Notes under the pieces: generated by a model | Database searches by the model: none | Told to the model about the DNA's origin: nothing | What the model saw: the letters and a program-made list of their open reading frames with translations, nothing else | In this document: one piece after another, positions 24,018 through 34,824 of the stretch | How positions within the stretch are numbered: position 1 is the first letter of the stretch | How the letters are laid out: the number at the start of each line of letters is the position of its first letter | Translations under genes and position numbers: made by a program | Assembly (NCBI RefSeq): GCF_023856365.1 | Contig: NC_064537.1 | Location: 6,431,829-6,495,828 of the forward strand | Length of the DNA stretch: 64,000 bases | Direction of reading: 5' to 3' | Source of the DNA: Brienomyrus brachyistius | Lineage: Eukaryota > Chordata > Actinopteri > Osteoglossiformes > Mormyridae

Positions 24018-24285
24018 AGTTTTACAAAATCTTTGATAAAATCATGACTTTTTTAAAACCTAGACTTAATGTGTATAGAGCCACTCAGCTTACTGTAAAT
24101 GCCAGGATAAAAAGCCTAAAGATGATGAGAAAAAGAAATTAATTTTGAAAAGTGTTCAATATAATTCCTGTGGTCTATAGAACGGGTTATCCTAGGATTT
24201 GGGTTGATACTTTTCTGTAACAAAAAATTCAGATGGGCTGAGAAAAAAAATAAGATGAAGTGTGTGGAATCGCCTGTGGCCTGTG

Positions 24286-24427
24286 GAAACAGAACGATTA
24301 TAATCATCAACCTACAAACAATCACTGCAGTTCCAGCAGGAAGCACAAGGTGTCCTCAGTGTGACAGTAAATGCAGGCAGCAGAGGGACACAAATATCAG
24401 ACTGAGACCCATTTTAGATAGACTGTA
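24286..24427 (+). repeat. V-cassette repeat (copy A)
   Basis: A block with CAATCACTGCAGTTCCAGC and AATGCAGGCAGCAGAGGGAC recurs at 32586-32745, in part at 26861-26940 and at 42020-42060. Part of the duplicated DNA linking family I and family II V segments. Confidence 0.8.
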
Positions 24428-25130
24428 GCAACTGTGTTAAATTTTTCTTGTGAATAATTGCCTAAATTGTGTTTAAAATGTGTAAATTGTGTAATATAGA
24501 TGTTATAATTTTAAATATGAATTGCTTCATACTTATATTCCATTTTATTCTGTTAAAAACGGAGTAACTGATTTGGTAAAATACTATACTATACACAACA
24601 CACAATAACATAAATTAATTTAATAAAAGCTCTTCCCTTTTGCTGTAGCAGCTGTGCTGCTTTATAAACTGCTGTTGTGAATCATGCCAAAATGCTGTAA
24701 TATGGTTCTTATAGTTATTATGAATTCCCTAAAAACCCGCTTCAAGCAACAAACCTTCAATCAAACAAATAAATTCTTCATTAAAATTCTAAAAGCATAT
24801 TATATTGAACCATTGACTATGAAATCCAGCACTACAACGTGTTAACATGAACATAGAGGTATGAATGTAAATAGTTTAACTCTTACAGTATACTTTATTC
24901 TATTAAAAACATAGTAAATGACTTGGTAAAAATGTGAGAAAATAATATTTTTACTTTGCACAACACATAATAAAAAAAGTAATTAAATACATGTTATTAC
25001 TTATTAATGCATTTCATGACATTTAGAAATTTAGGATGAGGTCATAGTGAAATTGGTTTTACTACAAAAATTGTGCGATTATCACTTTTGGAGTGCATTG
25101 TCCAAAGATAATCTTTGTATAGTAAGTCTC
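24428..25130 (+). repeat. AT-rich cassette DNA upstream of V2
   Basis: Diverged duplicate of 32746-33230 upstream of V5, with shared phrases such as ACAAACCTTCAATCAAA. No gene. Confidence 0.7.
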
Positions 25131-25216
25131 TGCAGAGCAAATTAATCATGTGATGATTTCCCCCCCAAACCACCCCACGCCCATCAGAGGAGGATCCTAT
25201 ACAAACCTGCCACAGC

Positions 25217-25312
25217 TTTTAAAGGAGCCAGTGTCAGTGTGTGACAGAGAGCAGCAGTCACTGGGACTCAGTGTGTACTTTACCTCAGTGCTCCTCCCTC
25301 TGTCCTGCAGCC
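25217..25312 (+). promoter_or_regulatory. V2 core promoter and 5'UTR (family II)
   Basis: TTTTAAA at 25217-25223 followed by a 5'UTR nearly identical before V5 and V6 (TGACAGAGAGCAGCAGTCAC). A weak octamer-like AGCAAAT lies further upstream near 25137. The region is one of the most conserved parts of the cassette. Confidence 0.55.
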
Positions 25313-25755
25313 ATGAAGCTCCTACCAGCCCTGCTCACCCTCACAGCACTGGCTCTCTCAGGTCCCTGTCTCTCTCCTCTCTGTCTCTCTTTCTCTCTGC
25401 ATCTTTCTTTGTGCTCTTCTAAAAGTCTGCTCTACCTCTTTATTTACAGGTGTGAAGGCTCAGATTGTACTGACTGAGTCTGAACCAGTGGTGAAGAGAC
25501 CAGGAGAATCACACAGACTGACATGTACAGCCTCTGGGCTCTCAGTCAGTAGCTACTGGATGGGCTGGATCAGACAGGCTCCTGGGAAGGGACTGGAGTG
25601 GATTTCTACCATGGAGAGTGGTGGTAGCACTTACTACTCCCAATCAGTTCAGGGCAGATTCACCATCTCCAGAGACAACGGCAGGAACCAGCTGTATTTA
25701 CAGATGAACAGCCTGAAAACTGAAGACACGGCTGTGTACTACTGTGCCAGAGACT
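25313..25755 (+). CDS. IGHV: IGHV segment V2 (family II), intact
   Basis: Encodes a germline heavy-chain variable domain. Leader exon 25313-25361 ([16 protein letters not shown], split Gly codon, donor GTCCCT), 88-bp intron, acceptor TTTACAG, V exon 25450-25755. Framework 1 has LTCTASG with the first conserved Cys, framework 2 [12 protein letters not shown] with the conserved Trp, framework 3 [20 protein letters not shown] then DTAVYYCAR with the second Cys. CDR1 is SSYW-like and CDR2 MESGGST. No stop before the RSS; the in-frame TGA lies inside the heptamer. V5 is its duplicate. Confidence 0.97.
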
Positions 25756-25793
25756 CACAGTGATGGGGGCTGTGGGGAAGCCATACAAATACT
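25756..25793 (+). promoter_or_regulatory. V2 recombination signal
   Basis: Heptamer CACAGTG 25756-25762, spacer 22 bp, nonamer ACAAATACT 25785-25793. All family II segments share this 22-bp spacing, one less than family I. Confidence 0.93.
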
Positions 25794-26523
25794 ACTTCCT
25801 CACAGAGAATAAGGATGTTACATTATTATTTATCCTGGAGTTGAGTGTATCTGTTCATTTTTTGACATTCAGTTGAAGTTGTAACCAACTTATTAGACAT
25901 TTATAAATTCAAAAATTACAATATATAAAATTCTTAAAACAGTGACTTTCTCCTATCGCCACATTTACGAGCAGCAATACTTTAAAATTGTAACCTCTGC
26001 AGCCAAGTGACCAGAGATGGTCATACTTTACCCGCTGTGGGGTGATGAGGATGGGCGCTGTGACTCTGTCCCAAACCATCACTTCTAATTTCAGGGTCTG
26101 TATAATGACTGTCTGAGCTTTGCTCCAGGCTCAGCCATGTTTGCTGTTGTTCTGGACAGGATGTACAGCCGCTGTGAACCTCCCTGTAATCCGTCAGCTA
26201 GATTTTCAGTTCCTGTTGTAATTCTGAGCTGTGTCTCATAGCCCCTAGTCCACTGGAGACCCCTTTCCAGGTCTGGTTCCACACTTTTCCTTGTATCCTG
26301 TGACCATCAGCCCTCCTCACTTGAGTCCTGCCTCACAGAACTTGTTCCCCAGCCGTTTGACCCCTCAGAAGCCCAAAGCCTGGTTGGCTGCCTGTTTCCC
26401 AGAGTGTGGCTTTTGCCAAAGGACTAAGGGACTGTCATTACTGTGCTCGACAGTGACTGTGACAGGAGAGACTGCAGGGCTTTACAGAACCTTCAGCTCT
26501 GAGGGTCCCTCAGGATGTCGGAG

Positions 26524-26735
26524 GCAGTGTGTGGCTCAGTGGGTTATGATTGTACTCATGATCAGATGGTCACTGGTTTAATCATGTGATCCGCAGAGTG
26601 ATGTCACTGAGGGCCCCTGAGCAAGACCCTTAACCCTCCAGTGTCCAGCAATTGTCTGATCCTGCTTTATGAAAAAGGTCTTTTGCTTTGAATAGAAGCA
26701 GTTGCTAAATAAACCAAGTATAAGTACATCTGTGT
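26524..26735 (+). mobile_element. second tRNA-derived SINE family
   Basis: GTGTGGCTCAGTGGGTTATG and GGTCACTGGTTTAATC form a tRNA-like head, followed by GAGCAAGACCCTTAACCCTC and a tail TTGCTAAATAAA. Related copies: 39690-39850 and 48962-49150. Confidence 0.65.
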
Positions 26736-27088
26736 CAAAACTTTCATTCTTTTGAGGGTATTTTTTGAAGAATGCAGTTTATTGACATTTTCAAGTAAAG
26801 GAACTAAAACAGATGAATTGTCCAGTTGAATAGTGTCAAAAAGTTATCAAAATAAAATGCAATCAATGTAGTTCCAGCTGGAACCACAAGATGTCCTCAG
26901 AGAGACAGTAAATGCAGGCAGCAGAGGGACACAAAAATCACAGTTATGACTGGTTTCCGATTGGCTGGAATTCCTCTCTTTTCTATGATGTTATTAGCAG
27001 AAGTGTGCTATCAATTGGCATTCCTTATTGACAGTCTATACAAGTCTTCTTTTTTTATCGTTTAAATTTTATATGGCAATAAGTTGCT

Positions 27089-27360
27089 ATATGTGTGGTG
27101 TGGTGATTAGTGCTGCTGTCTCACAGCAAGAAGGTCCTGGGTTCGGTCCCCGATCCTTTCTGTGTGCAGTTTGCACGCTCTCCCTGCTTTTGCTGGGGGC
27201 TCCAGTTTCTTCCCGCAGGGCAGGTTGATTGGTGAGTCTACATTGGCCCTGTAGTTGTGAGTGAGTCTGCCCTGTGGTGTGTTGGTGACTGCCCAGGGGT
27301 GGTTCCTGGATAGGCACCCCGCGACCCCAGTTGGGATTGTTTCAGAAAACAGATGGATGG
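27089..27360 (+). mobile_element. diverged SINE with 8-bp TSD
   Basis: Head GTGGTGTGGTGATTAGTGCT and GGTTCGGTCCCC; 3' end AACAGATGGATGG. The 8-bp duplication AAGTTGCT at 27081-27088 and 27361-27368 marks the ends. Confidence 0.85.
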
Positions 27361-27639
27361 AAGTTGCTGCATCGTTTCTGACGCACGCAGCCCCTGGTTG
27401 CTGCAAAAGGTTATTATGCTTATTATTGGTTTTTCCTACATATGTGTAAATATTTATTATCAGTTTGATTACATCACTGGAAGCGAGTGGTAAGACAAAT
27501 AGCTAATTAGTCCATGTAGGAGCGCGCATGATTGTGTCTGTCTGTAGGGTTGTCTCAGACAGGCTAAGTGGCTAGGGGGCCCTTATTGTACTGATGCTTG
27601 GGGGCCTGTAGAGGTCTTCATCCAGCCATGAGGCTGCCC

Positions 27640-27850
27640 TTATGATAGATCCTACCAGAGTTTAGACAGGATTCCTGGGGGAAATTTAATGATCAGCTAT
27701 CAACTGCATGTCTTTGGACACCAAAGTACCCAGTGGAAACCTTCATACCAAATGAGAACATGCAGACTCCACACAGGAAGAGCAGAGGTGGGATTCTAAT
27801 GTCTAGCTTAGGAGGTTTGTGGCACAAGTGCAACCCACTGAGCCAGAGAG
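27640..27850 (-). mobile_element. old SINE relic, inverted
   Basis: Contains TGAGAACATGCAGACTCCAC and ACTGAGCCAG in the order expected for a reverse-oriented tRNA-derived SINE. Heavily diverged and without clear ends. Confidence 0.4.
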
Positions 27851-27997
27851 ATAATTTTTGTTAATTCCTGTTATGAAGATTTCTTACATCTCATACTTTA
27901 TGCATACATCTCGTAAAAAACAGACATTGAGATCCTGCACTGCCCTGACTCTGCCACTTACCTTCAGTATATCTGTCCACCCAGTGAGGAGGACTTC

Positions 27998-28005
27998 ATG
28001 CAAAT
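27998..28005 (+). promoter_or_regulatory. V3 promoter octamer
   Basis: Perfect ATGCAAAT 67 bp before the V3 leader ATG. It is the only perfect sense-strand octamer noted before a V in this window, although V3 itself is a pseudogene. Confidence 0.7.
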
Positions 28006-28071
28006 CTTTACAACTTCATCACATATTTATCTCTCTGCACTGAGAGGTAACTGGATCTGAATCTGTCAGTC

Positions 28072-28502
28072 ATGGCGTCTTTAAGGTGGTTGCCAGTAGT
28101 TCTGATGGTTATATACTTAACAGGTAAATATTCAGCTACAGGTTTATATTTCAGTTTTAAATGTCTGTAATTCTCATTTCTTGCTTTTCTCTGTTTCTCT
28201 AGGTGTTGATACACAGACTCTGACTGAGTCTGAACCAGCAGTTAAAAAGCCTGGAGAATCACACAGGCTGACATGTACAGCCTCTGGGTTCACATTCAGT
28301 AGCTATCGTATGAACTGGGTCAGACAGGCTCCTGGGAAGGGACTGGAGTTGGTCGCTGATGCATATAGTAGTAGCACTTACTAATCCCAGTCTGTTCAGG
28401 GCAGATTCACCATCTCCAGAGACGACGCCAGGAACCAGCTGTATTTACAGATGAACAGCCTGAAAGCTGAAGACACGGCTGTGTACTACTGTGCCAGAGA
28501 CT
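28072..28502 (+). pseudogene. IGHV: IGHV segment V3 (family II), nonsense pseudogene
   Basis: Leader exon 28072-28123 ([17 protein letters not shown], different from the other family II leaders), 79-bp intron, V exon 28203-28502. The frame is right throughout, but framework 3 has TAA at 28382-28384 where V2, V5 and V6 have TAC (Tyr), and framework 2 has GLELV instead of GLEWV (Trp to Leu). Downstream [17 protein letters not shown] and YYCARD remain intact, so the lesion looks recent. Octamer and RSS are both intact. Distinct leader and promoter mark it as a separate sublineage, not part of the A/B cassette pair. Confidence 0.95.
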
Positions 28503-28540
28503 CACAGTGATGGGGGCTGTGGGGAAGCCGTACAAATACT
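28503..28540 (+). promoter_or_regulatory. V3 recombination signal
   Basis: CACAGTG 28503-28509, 22-bp spacer, ACAAATACT 28532-28540. Confidence 0.93.
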
Positions 28541-29276
28541 ACTTCCTCAAACATGCATTTCAAATATTGCAAATCTTTTGACACACTTTAGCTCCAAAAT
28601 ATAGGTATAGTAAAGATATAACAATTTTTTAATCACTGGAATAAGGTGAGGGTAGATATAATTAATCAAACACCAGGGACTATGAGTAATGAGAGAGAAG
28701 TGGGTGATTATAATTAGTCAAACACTAGGGCTACACTGGAAACATGGGGAACAAAGGTGAGAGAATTACAGACTAGATGCAAAGTGGACAAAGTAACAAA
28801 GAAAAAAGAACAAAGATTCATACAAAACTTAACAAGATGCATAAGACAAAAAGTCCAAAATGGTTGTAGTGGGTCTCTAGCTCAACCCATAATGGGGGAA
28901 ATAATTGCTTCCTACCTGCTCACTTAGTCCATCCAGCCACACGGCATCCTGGGGCACAGAAGAACACACTGGGAAGCACAGAAGAGGCCACAACACTGAG
29001 GAAAGAACAGGATGGCCAGTGACAGCTGTCGGCCAAACAGGAAAACAGGCAGAACAGATCAAGGCAGAGACTGACCCCGACACATGATGGAGAAAAATGA
29101 GAGAGATTAAGTTTTCACACCCATTGTAAGAGGCCAGTCTCTTTTGGTTTTTTTATTGGAACTAAATAATGAAGGAACATCATGACAAGTAAATCATACG
29201 AAATAAACCAACTGGTTTACTGGTTAAATTACGTAACTGTATTGACGCAAGGGAGGAATCCATGAAAACTTCGCTT
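28541..29276. other. V3-V4 spacer, nothing recognised
   Basis: No gene, no further V fragment seen; ends at a solo LTR. Confidence 0.4.
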
Positions 29277-29281
29277 AAATG

Positions 29282-29570
29282 TGTCACGCCCAGCTCGTAC
29301 GATCCTCATGTGTGCCACGCCCCCCTGATTATCCACATGTGCTTCCCTGATTGTACCCAGCTGTACCCTGTTGTTTGGTCTATTTCAGTCCGTGTCTTAA
29401 CTCAGTTCCTCGTCTGTCATTGATGCTAGTCTGCGTCGGATGTATCCTGCCCCTAGTTTCCTTAATAAATCCCCGTTATTTCCTCGTATTCGGCCTGCCT
29501 TGCCTGTTTCCTGCCCGCCTGCCTGCCCCAGCGATCCCCCGCTCCCCAGCGTTCGCGGCAAATCACGACA
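29282..29570 (+). mobile_element. solo LTR, 289 bp
   Basis: Starts TGTCACGCCC and ends AATCACGACA, flanked by the 5-bp duplication AAATG at 29277-29281 and 29571-29575. It contains an AATAAA-type signal (TTAATAAATCCCCG). Same family as 59764-60048 and as the LTRs of the element at 46153-48501 (shared GTGTGCCACGCCCCC, TCTGTCATTGATG). Confidence 0.93.
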
Positions 29571-29990
29571 AAATGTACATGCAAAAAAAAATATCTGATT
29601 TCTCTACTGGGAAACAGAACCATTTTATTAAAAAGTAAAAACATGTAATGCATATTTTATATAGTGTTTTGAATACATAGGAAGCTTTATAATGGAATTT
29701 TAGTGGTATAGTTTTATTAACATTTTATGTTTTATCCAACGTGCTATAATTTCTTTTTCTTTGAGAAGGCAGGATCAGAGAGCCCCTTGAGCTGTCGGTT
29801 AAGCGCATTGTGCAGGGGCTGAATGGTGAAATCACTCTATTGACCTGGGGATTTGAACTATCAGCCTTCCGATCCCAAACCGCTGATTCACACACCTCCC
29901 CCAATGCTGTCTGTGCAGGTGGAAAGTCTGGGTGTGTTTGTGTTTAAACAGTGTTGCTTATGAATCAAAGCACACGTGTATTAATATTTC

Positions 29991-31127
29991 CAGTCTGACA
30001 TCACTAGTGATGCCCACAGCAGCTCTACTCCTGTGTCCCGTTTAGCCGCGTCAGCTTGGTGCCTCACAGTCGGCGGCTCCAGGCCTCTCAGCACTGAGCA
30101 CTCAGAGGCTCCCCTGCTGATGAGCAAAGGGCTGGCAGGCAGAAGACCTGCCATGTGGGTGTGTGCAGGTTGGCTGTGACCTTCTGCCTCTGTCTGTGCA
30201 CCTTGTCGATAAACTCTTAGGTCACTCAGGGTACAAGGCTGGGGGCACCATGGATAGGATGCAGTCAGTCAAAATAAATAAATATAAATAAATGCTAACA
30301 GTCTAATGAATGTAGGTGGATATGAGCAGCTGTACAGCCATGAAGTCCATCAGAACGTGTCTCCATATGATCTCCATCTGAGGCCCCACACTGACTTTGA
30401 CCAGCTGTGTTTGTGCTTTTCTTGCTCACAACCAAATTCCCCAGAGATTCAATATTTCAGTAGGATGTATGAAAGCAACTGTGAGGTTAACTGGCAGCCC
30501 AACCCCTCCTGGGCAAACTAACATTACCGAAAACAGAAAAGAGAGGACATGCTTGCAAAAATAGAGATTTACGCTGGGATTAAGAATGAAAACAAAGTCC
30601 ATCAATGAGTCCGTTATCCATGTTGGCCTGTAAAGGGTGGCCATGGTCTGTTCTCCACGTTGGGCTGTGCTGGGTGGCACTGAAGCCTGCACCCACCAGA
30701 GAGTATGGATGGTCAGAACATACGTTGACGCATAAACGGACAAGCATAGTAGATATAAATGACATGTACAGCAGCACCAGCAGCCATAGTTATGGTGCAG
30801 TAGGTCGTGGGCAAGATAAACTGAAGTAATGGGTCTTAAAGGCCGAGAACGAATCGGCATCCCGAACGTAGGCTGGTAAACCATTCCAAAAGTATCACTC
30901 CTAGTGTGTAAATCTTCCGGAACATCAGCACCTGCACTGTAGTATCACTCCTCCTGTCCTTTAATACTACAAAGGGCATTTCATACTCCACCCCTGTGCA
31001 AATGAGTCCCTCTTGCCTTCCTCCCTCCTCATTTAAACAGCACATTGTTGACTCTCTTTAAACCCTCAGTAGTTCCTAAGGAACACGGTGAAGAGCAGCT
31101 CACAGCAGATCATCTTCAGCACCGACC
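29991..31127 (+). repeat. segmental duplication, 5' flank of V4 (copy B)
   Basis: Counterpart of 20891-21912. Segment 30483-30905 is unique to this copy and looks like an insertion or replacement. It ends AGGCTGGTAAACCATTCC, a LINE-like phrase. GTGCAAAT at 30996-31003 is the V4 octamer-like element. Confidence 0.85.
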
Positions 31128-31613
31128 ATGATCTCTGTGTCTCTGCTGCTGCTGGCAGCTGCATCCTGTGAGTCTCTGTGTTTCTTCAAAAAGAACAAAG
31201 ATCAACAGAACGACAGAAGAGTGAATAAACCAGCAGTGATGTATGATAATGATATTGTCTGTTTCACACTCATATGTACTTTGCTTTCTTCTTGATTACA
31301 GGTGTTCACTGTAATGTTCAACTCACACAGCCAGGATCTATGACAGTGAGACCAGGAGAGTCTCTGACCATCTCCTGTAAAGTCTCTGGTTATTCACTGA
31401 CTGACAGCAGCTATGCTACAGACTGGATCCGGCAGCCTGCAGGGAAAGAGCTGGAATGGGTTGGTGGTATAGGGTCTGGTGGAGGCACTGCTTACAAAGA
31501 GTCTCTTAAGAATAAATTCACCATCTCCAGAGACACCTCCAGCAGCACAGTGTCCTTACAAGGGAGGAGCCTGCAGACTGAAGACACAGCTGTGTACTAC
31601 TGTGCCAGATATT
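31128..31613 (+). CDS. IGHV: IGHV segment V4 (family I), intact
   Basis: Leader exon 31128-31167 (MISVSLLLLAAAS, split Cys codon, donor GTGAGT), 134-bp intron, V exon 31302-31613. Framework 1 has LTISCKVSGYS, CDR1 TDSSYAT, framework 2 DWIRQPAGKELEWVG, CDR2 IGSGGGT, framework 3 NKFTISRDTSSSTVSLQG and [11 protein letters not shown]. Both conserved Cys and the Trp are present and there is no stop before the RSS. It is the functional duplicate of V1; framework 1 is nearly identical between them, while CDR2 differs strongly, as expected for germline V diversification. Confidence 0.97.
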
Positions 31614-31652
31614 CACAGTGAGAGAATGTAATGGGAGAGTGATACAAAAACT
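31614..31652 (+). promoter_or_regulatory. V4 recombination signal (23-RSS)
   Basis: CACAGTG 31614-31620, 23-bp spacer, ACAAAAACT 31644-31652. Confidence 0.95.
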
Positions 31653-31764
31653 GATTTATATGAGATGTGATGCAATACTACTGATAAAGCTGAATTAAAA
31701 TTGTCATTTTACTCTCAAATGTAATTATTTTACATGTTTATAATGTATTTGTTTATGTCATCTA

Positions 31765-32377
31765 ATTAATATGAGCAGCTTTATACTCATTACATCTGGA
31801 TTAAATAAGTCATGATTTTATCATAGATTTTGTAAAAGTTTTTAAAATATCAGTTTTGCATTGTGCTGTCCTGGCTGCTTGTAGCTTCATCAGCTTTCAA
31901 CTGAGCCTCAGTCATCAAAATCATTGTGAAATATAAATATTTTCATAGATAAATTATATTATATGTCACCATCCATCCATCCATCCATCCATCCATATAC
32001 TTTCTGTAGCGTCTTGTCCATTTCAAGGTAGCCGGGGATCCAAAGTTCAGCATCATTTTCATTATTATAGGGCAGATTACTGATTAATAGTATCTGCCGC
32101 TATGGAGGATTTGACACACACTATATGGACGTATTGAGTCAGACGTCTTAATCACTGAATTCAGGTATTTTCTTCAGGCTCATTGCCACAGCTGTATAAC
32201 ATCAAGCACCGAGTCATACAGTCAGGTTTACAAACTTCTGGGAAGGAATGGGATGTTCTGAAGAGTTCAGTGAATTCAGGCGTGATACTGACACAGGATG
32301 CCACCTTTGTAATAAGTCAGGCTGTGAATTTCTTCCCTGCTAGATATTCCACAGTCAGCTGTATGTGGTATTATTGA
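31765..32377 (-). repeat. inverted V 3'-flank segment (copy B)
   Basis: About 0.6 kb that is the reverse complement of part of the V1 3' flank (22535-24060, minus the LTR and SINE insertions) and of the V7 flank (41050-41760). DNA on both sides is colinear with copy A. Breakpoints fall near ATGTCATCTA/ATTAATATG on the left and GGTATTATT/GAATGCCAGG on the right. It contains an (ATCC)n run at about 31974-31996. Confidence 0.9.
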
Positions 32378-32585
32378 ATGCCAGGATAAAAAAGCTTTAG
32401 CATGATAGGAAAAAGAAACACATTTCAAAGAGTGCTTCATATAATTCCTGTGGTCTGTTGCAGGGGTGATTCTAGGATTTGGGTTGATACTTTCATCTAA
32501 CGAAATATGGGATGCCAATTTATACAAATCAGGGGGGAAAAAATTCAGATTGGCTGAGAAAATAAGTTGAAGGGGGTAGAATCGC

Positions 32586-32745
32586 CTGTGGTCTGTGGAA
32601 ACAGAAAAATTATAATTATCAAACTAAAAACAATCACTGCAGTTCCAGCGGGAACCACAAGATGTCCTCAGTGTGACAGTAAATGCAGGCAGCAGAGGGA
32701 CACAAATATCAGACTGAGACCCATTTTAGATAGACTGTAGCAGCT
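32586..32745 (+). repeat. V-cassette repeat (copy B)
   Basis: Counterpart of 24286-24427: CAATCACTGCAGTTCCAGC and AATGCAGGCAGCAGAGGGAC. Links V4 to V5 in the duplicated cassette. Confidence 0.8.
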
Positions 32746-33414
32746 GTACTGCTTTATGAACTGCTGTTGTGAATCATGTCAAAATCTTGTAATACGGTTC
32801 TTATAGTTATTACGAATTCCCTACAAAACCTCTTCAAACAACAAACCTTCAATCAAAACAATAAATTCTTCAAAAGAATTCTAAAAGCATACAGTATAAT
32901 GTTGAGTCATTGACTTTGACATCCAGTAGGACAACATGAAGGTATGAATGTACATAGTTTAACACTTACAGTGCATTTCATTCCATTAAAAGAGTGAGCA
33001 ACAGACTTGGTAAAAAATTATAAAAAAAAACACATTTTGACCTTGCACAGCACACAATAACACAAGGTAATTATATATATACTGTTACCTCTTAATGCAT
33101 TTTAATGCATTTCACAACATTTACAATGAGGTCATAGTTAAATCGGATTTTACATTGTACAAGTGTGTGATTGTCACTTGTGGACTGAATTGCACAAAGA
33201 TAATGTTTATATAATAAGTTTTGACATAGCTAATGAATCCCTTCATCATGTGACCATTTTCCCCCCACAACCCACCCCACACCCATCAGAGGAGGATCCT
33301 GTACAAACCTGCCACAGCTTTTAAAGGAGCCAGTGTCAGTGTGTGACAGAGAGCAGCAGTCACTGGGACTCAGTGTGTACTTTACCTCAGTGCTCCTCCC
33401 TCTGTCCTGCAGCC

Positions 33415-33857
33415 ATGAAGCTCCTACCAGCCCTGCTCACCCTCACAGCACTGGCTCTCTCAGGTCCCTGTCTCTCTCCTCTCTGTCTCTCTTTCTCTCT
33501 GCATCTTTCTTTCTGCTCATCTAAAAGTCTGCTCTACCTCTTTATTTACAGGTGTGAAGGCTGAGATTGTACTGACTGAGTCTGAACCAGCGGTGAAGAA
33601 ACCAGGAGAATCACACAGACTGACATGTACAGTGTCTGGGCTCTCAGTCAGTAGCAATGATATGCACTGGGTCAGACAGGCTCCTGGGAAGGGACTGGAG
33701 TGGATTTCTACATTGTGGAGTGGTGGTAGCACTTACTACTCCCAGTCCGTTCAGGGCAGATTCACCATCTCCAGAGACAACGGCAGGAACCAGCTGTATT
33801 TACAGATGAACAGCCTGAAAGCTGAAGACACGGCTGTGTACTACTGTGCCAGACGCT
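33415..33857 (+). CDS. IGHV: IGHV segment V5 (family II), intact
   Basis: Leader exon 33415-33463 identical in protein to V2 ([16 protein letters not shown]), 88-bp intron, V exon 33552-33857. LTCTVSG carries the first Cys; CDR1 is SSND; framework 2 is [16 protein letters not shown]2 is LWSGGST; framework 3 [17 protein letters not shown] ends [10 protein letters not shown]. No stop before the RSS. Promoter TTTTAAA near 33317 and the shared 5'UTR precede it. It is the cassette B duplicate of V2, with most differences concentrated in CDR1 and CDR2. Confidence 0.97.
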
Positions 33858-33895
33858 CACAGTGATGGGGGCTGTGGGGAAGCCGTACAAATACT
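33858..33895 (+). promoter_or_regulatory. V5 recombination signal
   Basis: CACAGTG 33858-33864, 22-bp spacer, ACAAATACT 33887-33895. Confidence 0.93.
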
Positions 33896-34687
33896 ACTTC
33901 CTCACAGAGAACAAGGATGTCTTAGTTTCTAATTAAATCAAATTCAGATGCTTTCAGGCGCTGTACACTTATAAATATACAGATATATTTTATGTGGAAA
34001 TTTAAATTGTGAATATCTTTGTTCTTCAAGGGTGTATAACTGATGTACTGTTACCCCTGGTCAGACATGTGAGATTGGCCAGAAAGACTTGATCATGTTA
34101 TTATGGACAGTAACTACTAAGCAGGTAAATTAGCACCGTAAACAAGAAGCAAACAGAAAGAGCCAAGGCAGGTCACCGCCTGCCGAGAAACCAGGAAGAT
34201 GCAGGTATTCAGTGCTGATGGGAACTGGGCTTCTGATAAGCAGGGGCTCCACTCTGCAGGTCACACTGCGCAGGAACCAGGGCCAGAAGGTGGAACACAA
34301 ACAGGAACCTAGTTGATTTAAGATGAGGTGAGGAGGATATAAGGCTCTCAAAGGAACAAACAGGCACACTTAGGTTCGCTTTTAAAAACTATTTATTACA
34401 AGCAATACAAAATAACCTTGCACTAAAATCAATACCAAAATATTGGATCAAAGGCAATGCAAAATAATCCTGTATCACAAGTGATATCCAATAATTATAG
34501 TTTAAAAATAAAAAATTATGTTTAAATAACTGTCATGTTGGTGTAAAACTATGCTGTTTACAACACACCCGTGTATTCTGTGACCAGACCACTAGCCCAC
34601 CTCATATATCTATTCAATATCTCGTTCACTTTTTTAACTAATTAAGTCAATTAATTAAGCGAGCTGGTGGTGAAATTTAATAAATAC
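33896..34687. other. V5 3' spacer, nothing recognised
   Basis: AT-rich; no V fragment, gene or element boundary recognised before the truncated SINE. Confidence 0.4.
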
Positions 34688-34701
34688 ATATAATGGTTCG
34701 G

Positions 34702-34824
34702 TGCCCTGCGATGGGCTGGCCCCCCATCCTGGGTTGTTCCCTGCCTCGTGCCCATTGCTTCCGGGATAGGCTCCGGACCCCCCGCGACCCAATAGGATAA
34801 GCGGTTAGGAAAATGGATGGATGG
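34702..34824 (+). mobile_element. 5'-truncated SINE with 14-bp TSD
   Basis: Only the 3' third of the main SINE (TGCCCTGCGATGGGCTGGCC to GGATGGATGG) is present, between exact duplications ATATAATGGTTCGG at 34688-34701 and 34825-34838. The truncation therefore happened at insertion, as in LINE-driven reverse transcription. Confidence 0.95.

Noticed and set aside
25150..25477. ORFs across V2, V5 and V6 leaders (MTESSSHWDSV type)
   Set aside because: They read the promoter/5'UTR and leader intron in the wrong frame; the real leader starts at MKLLPALL.
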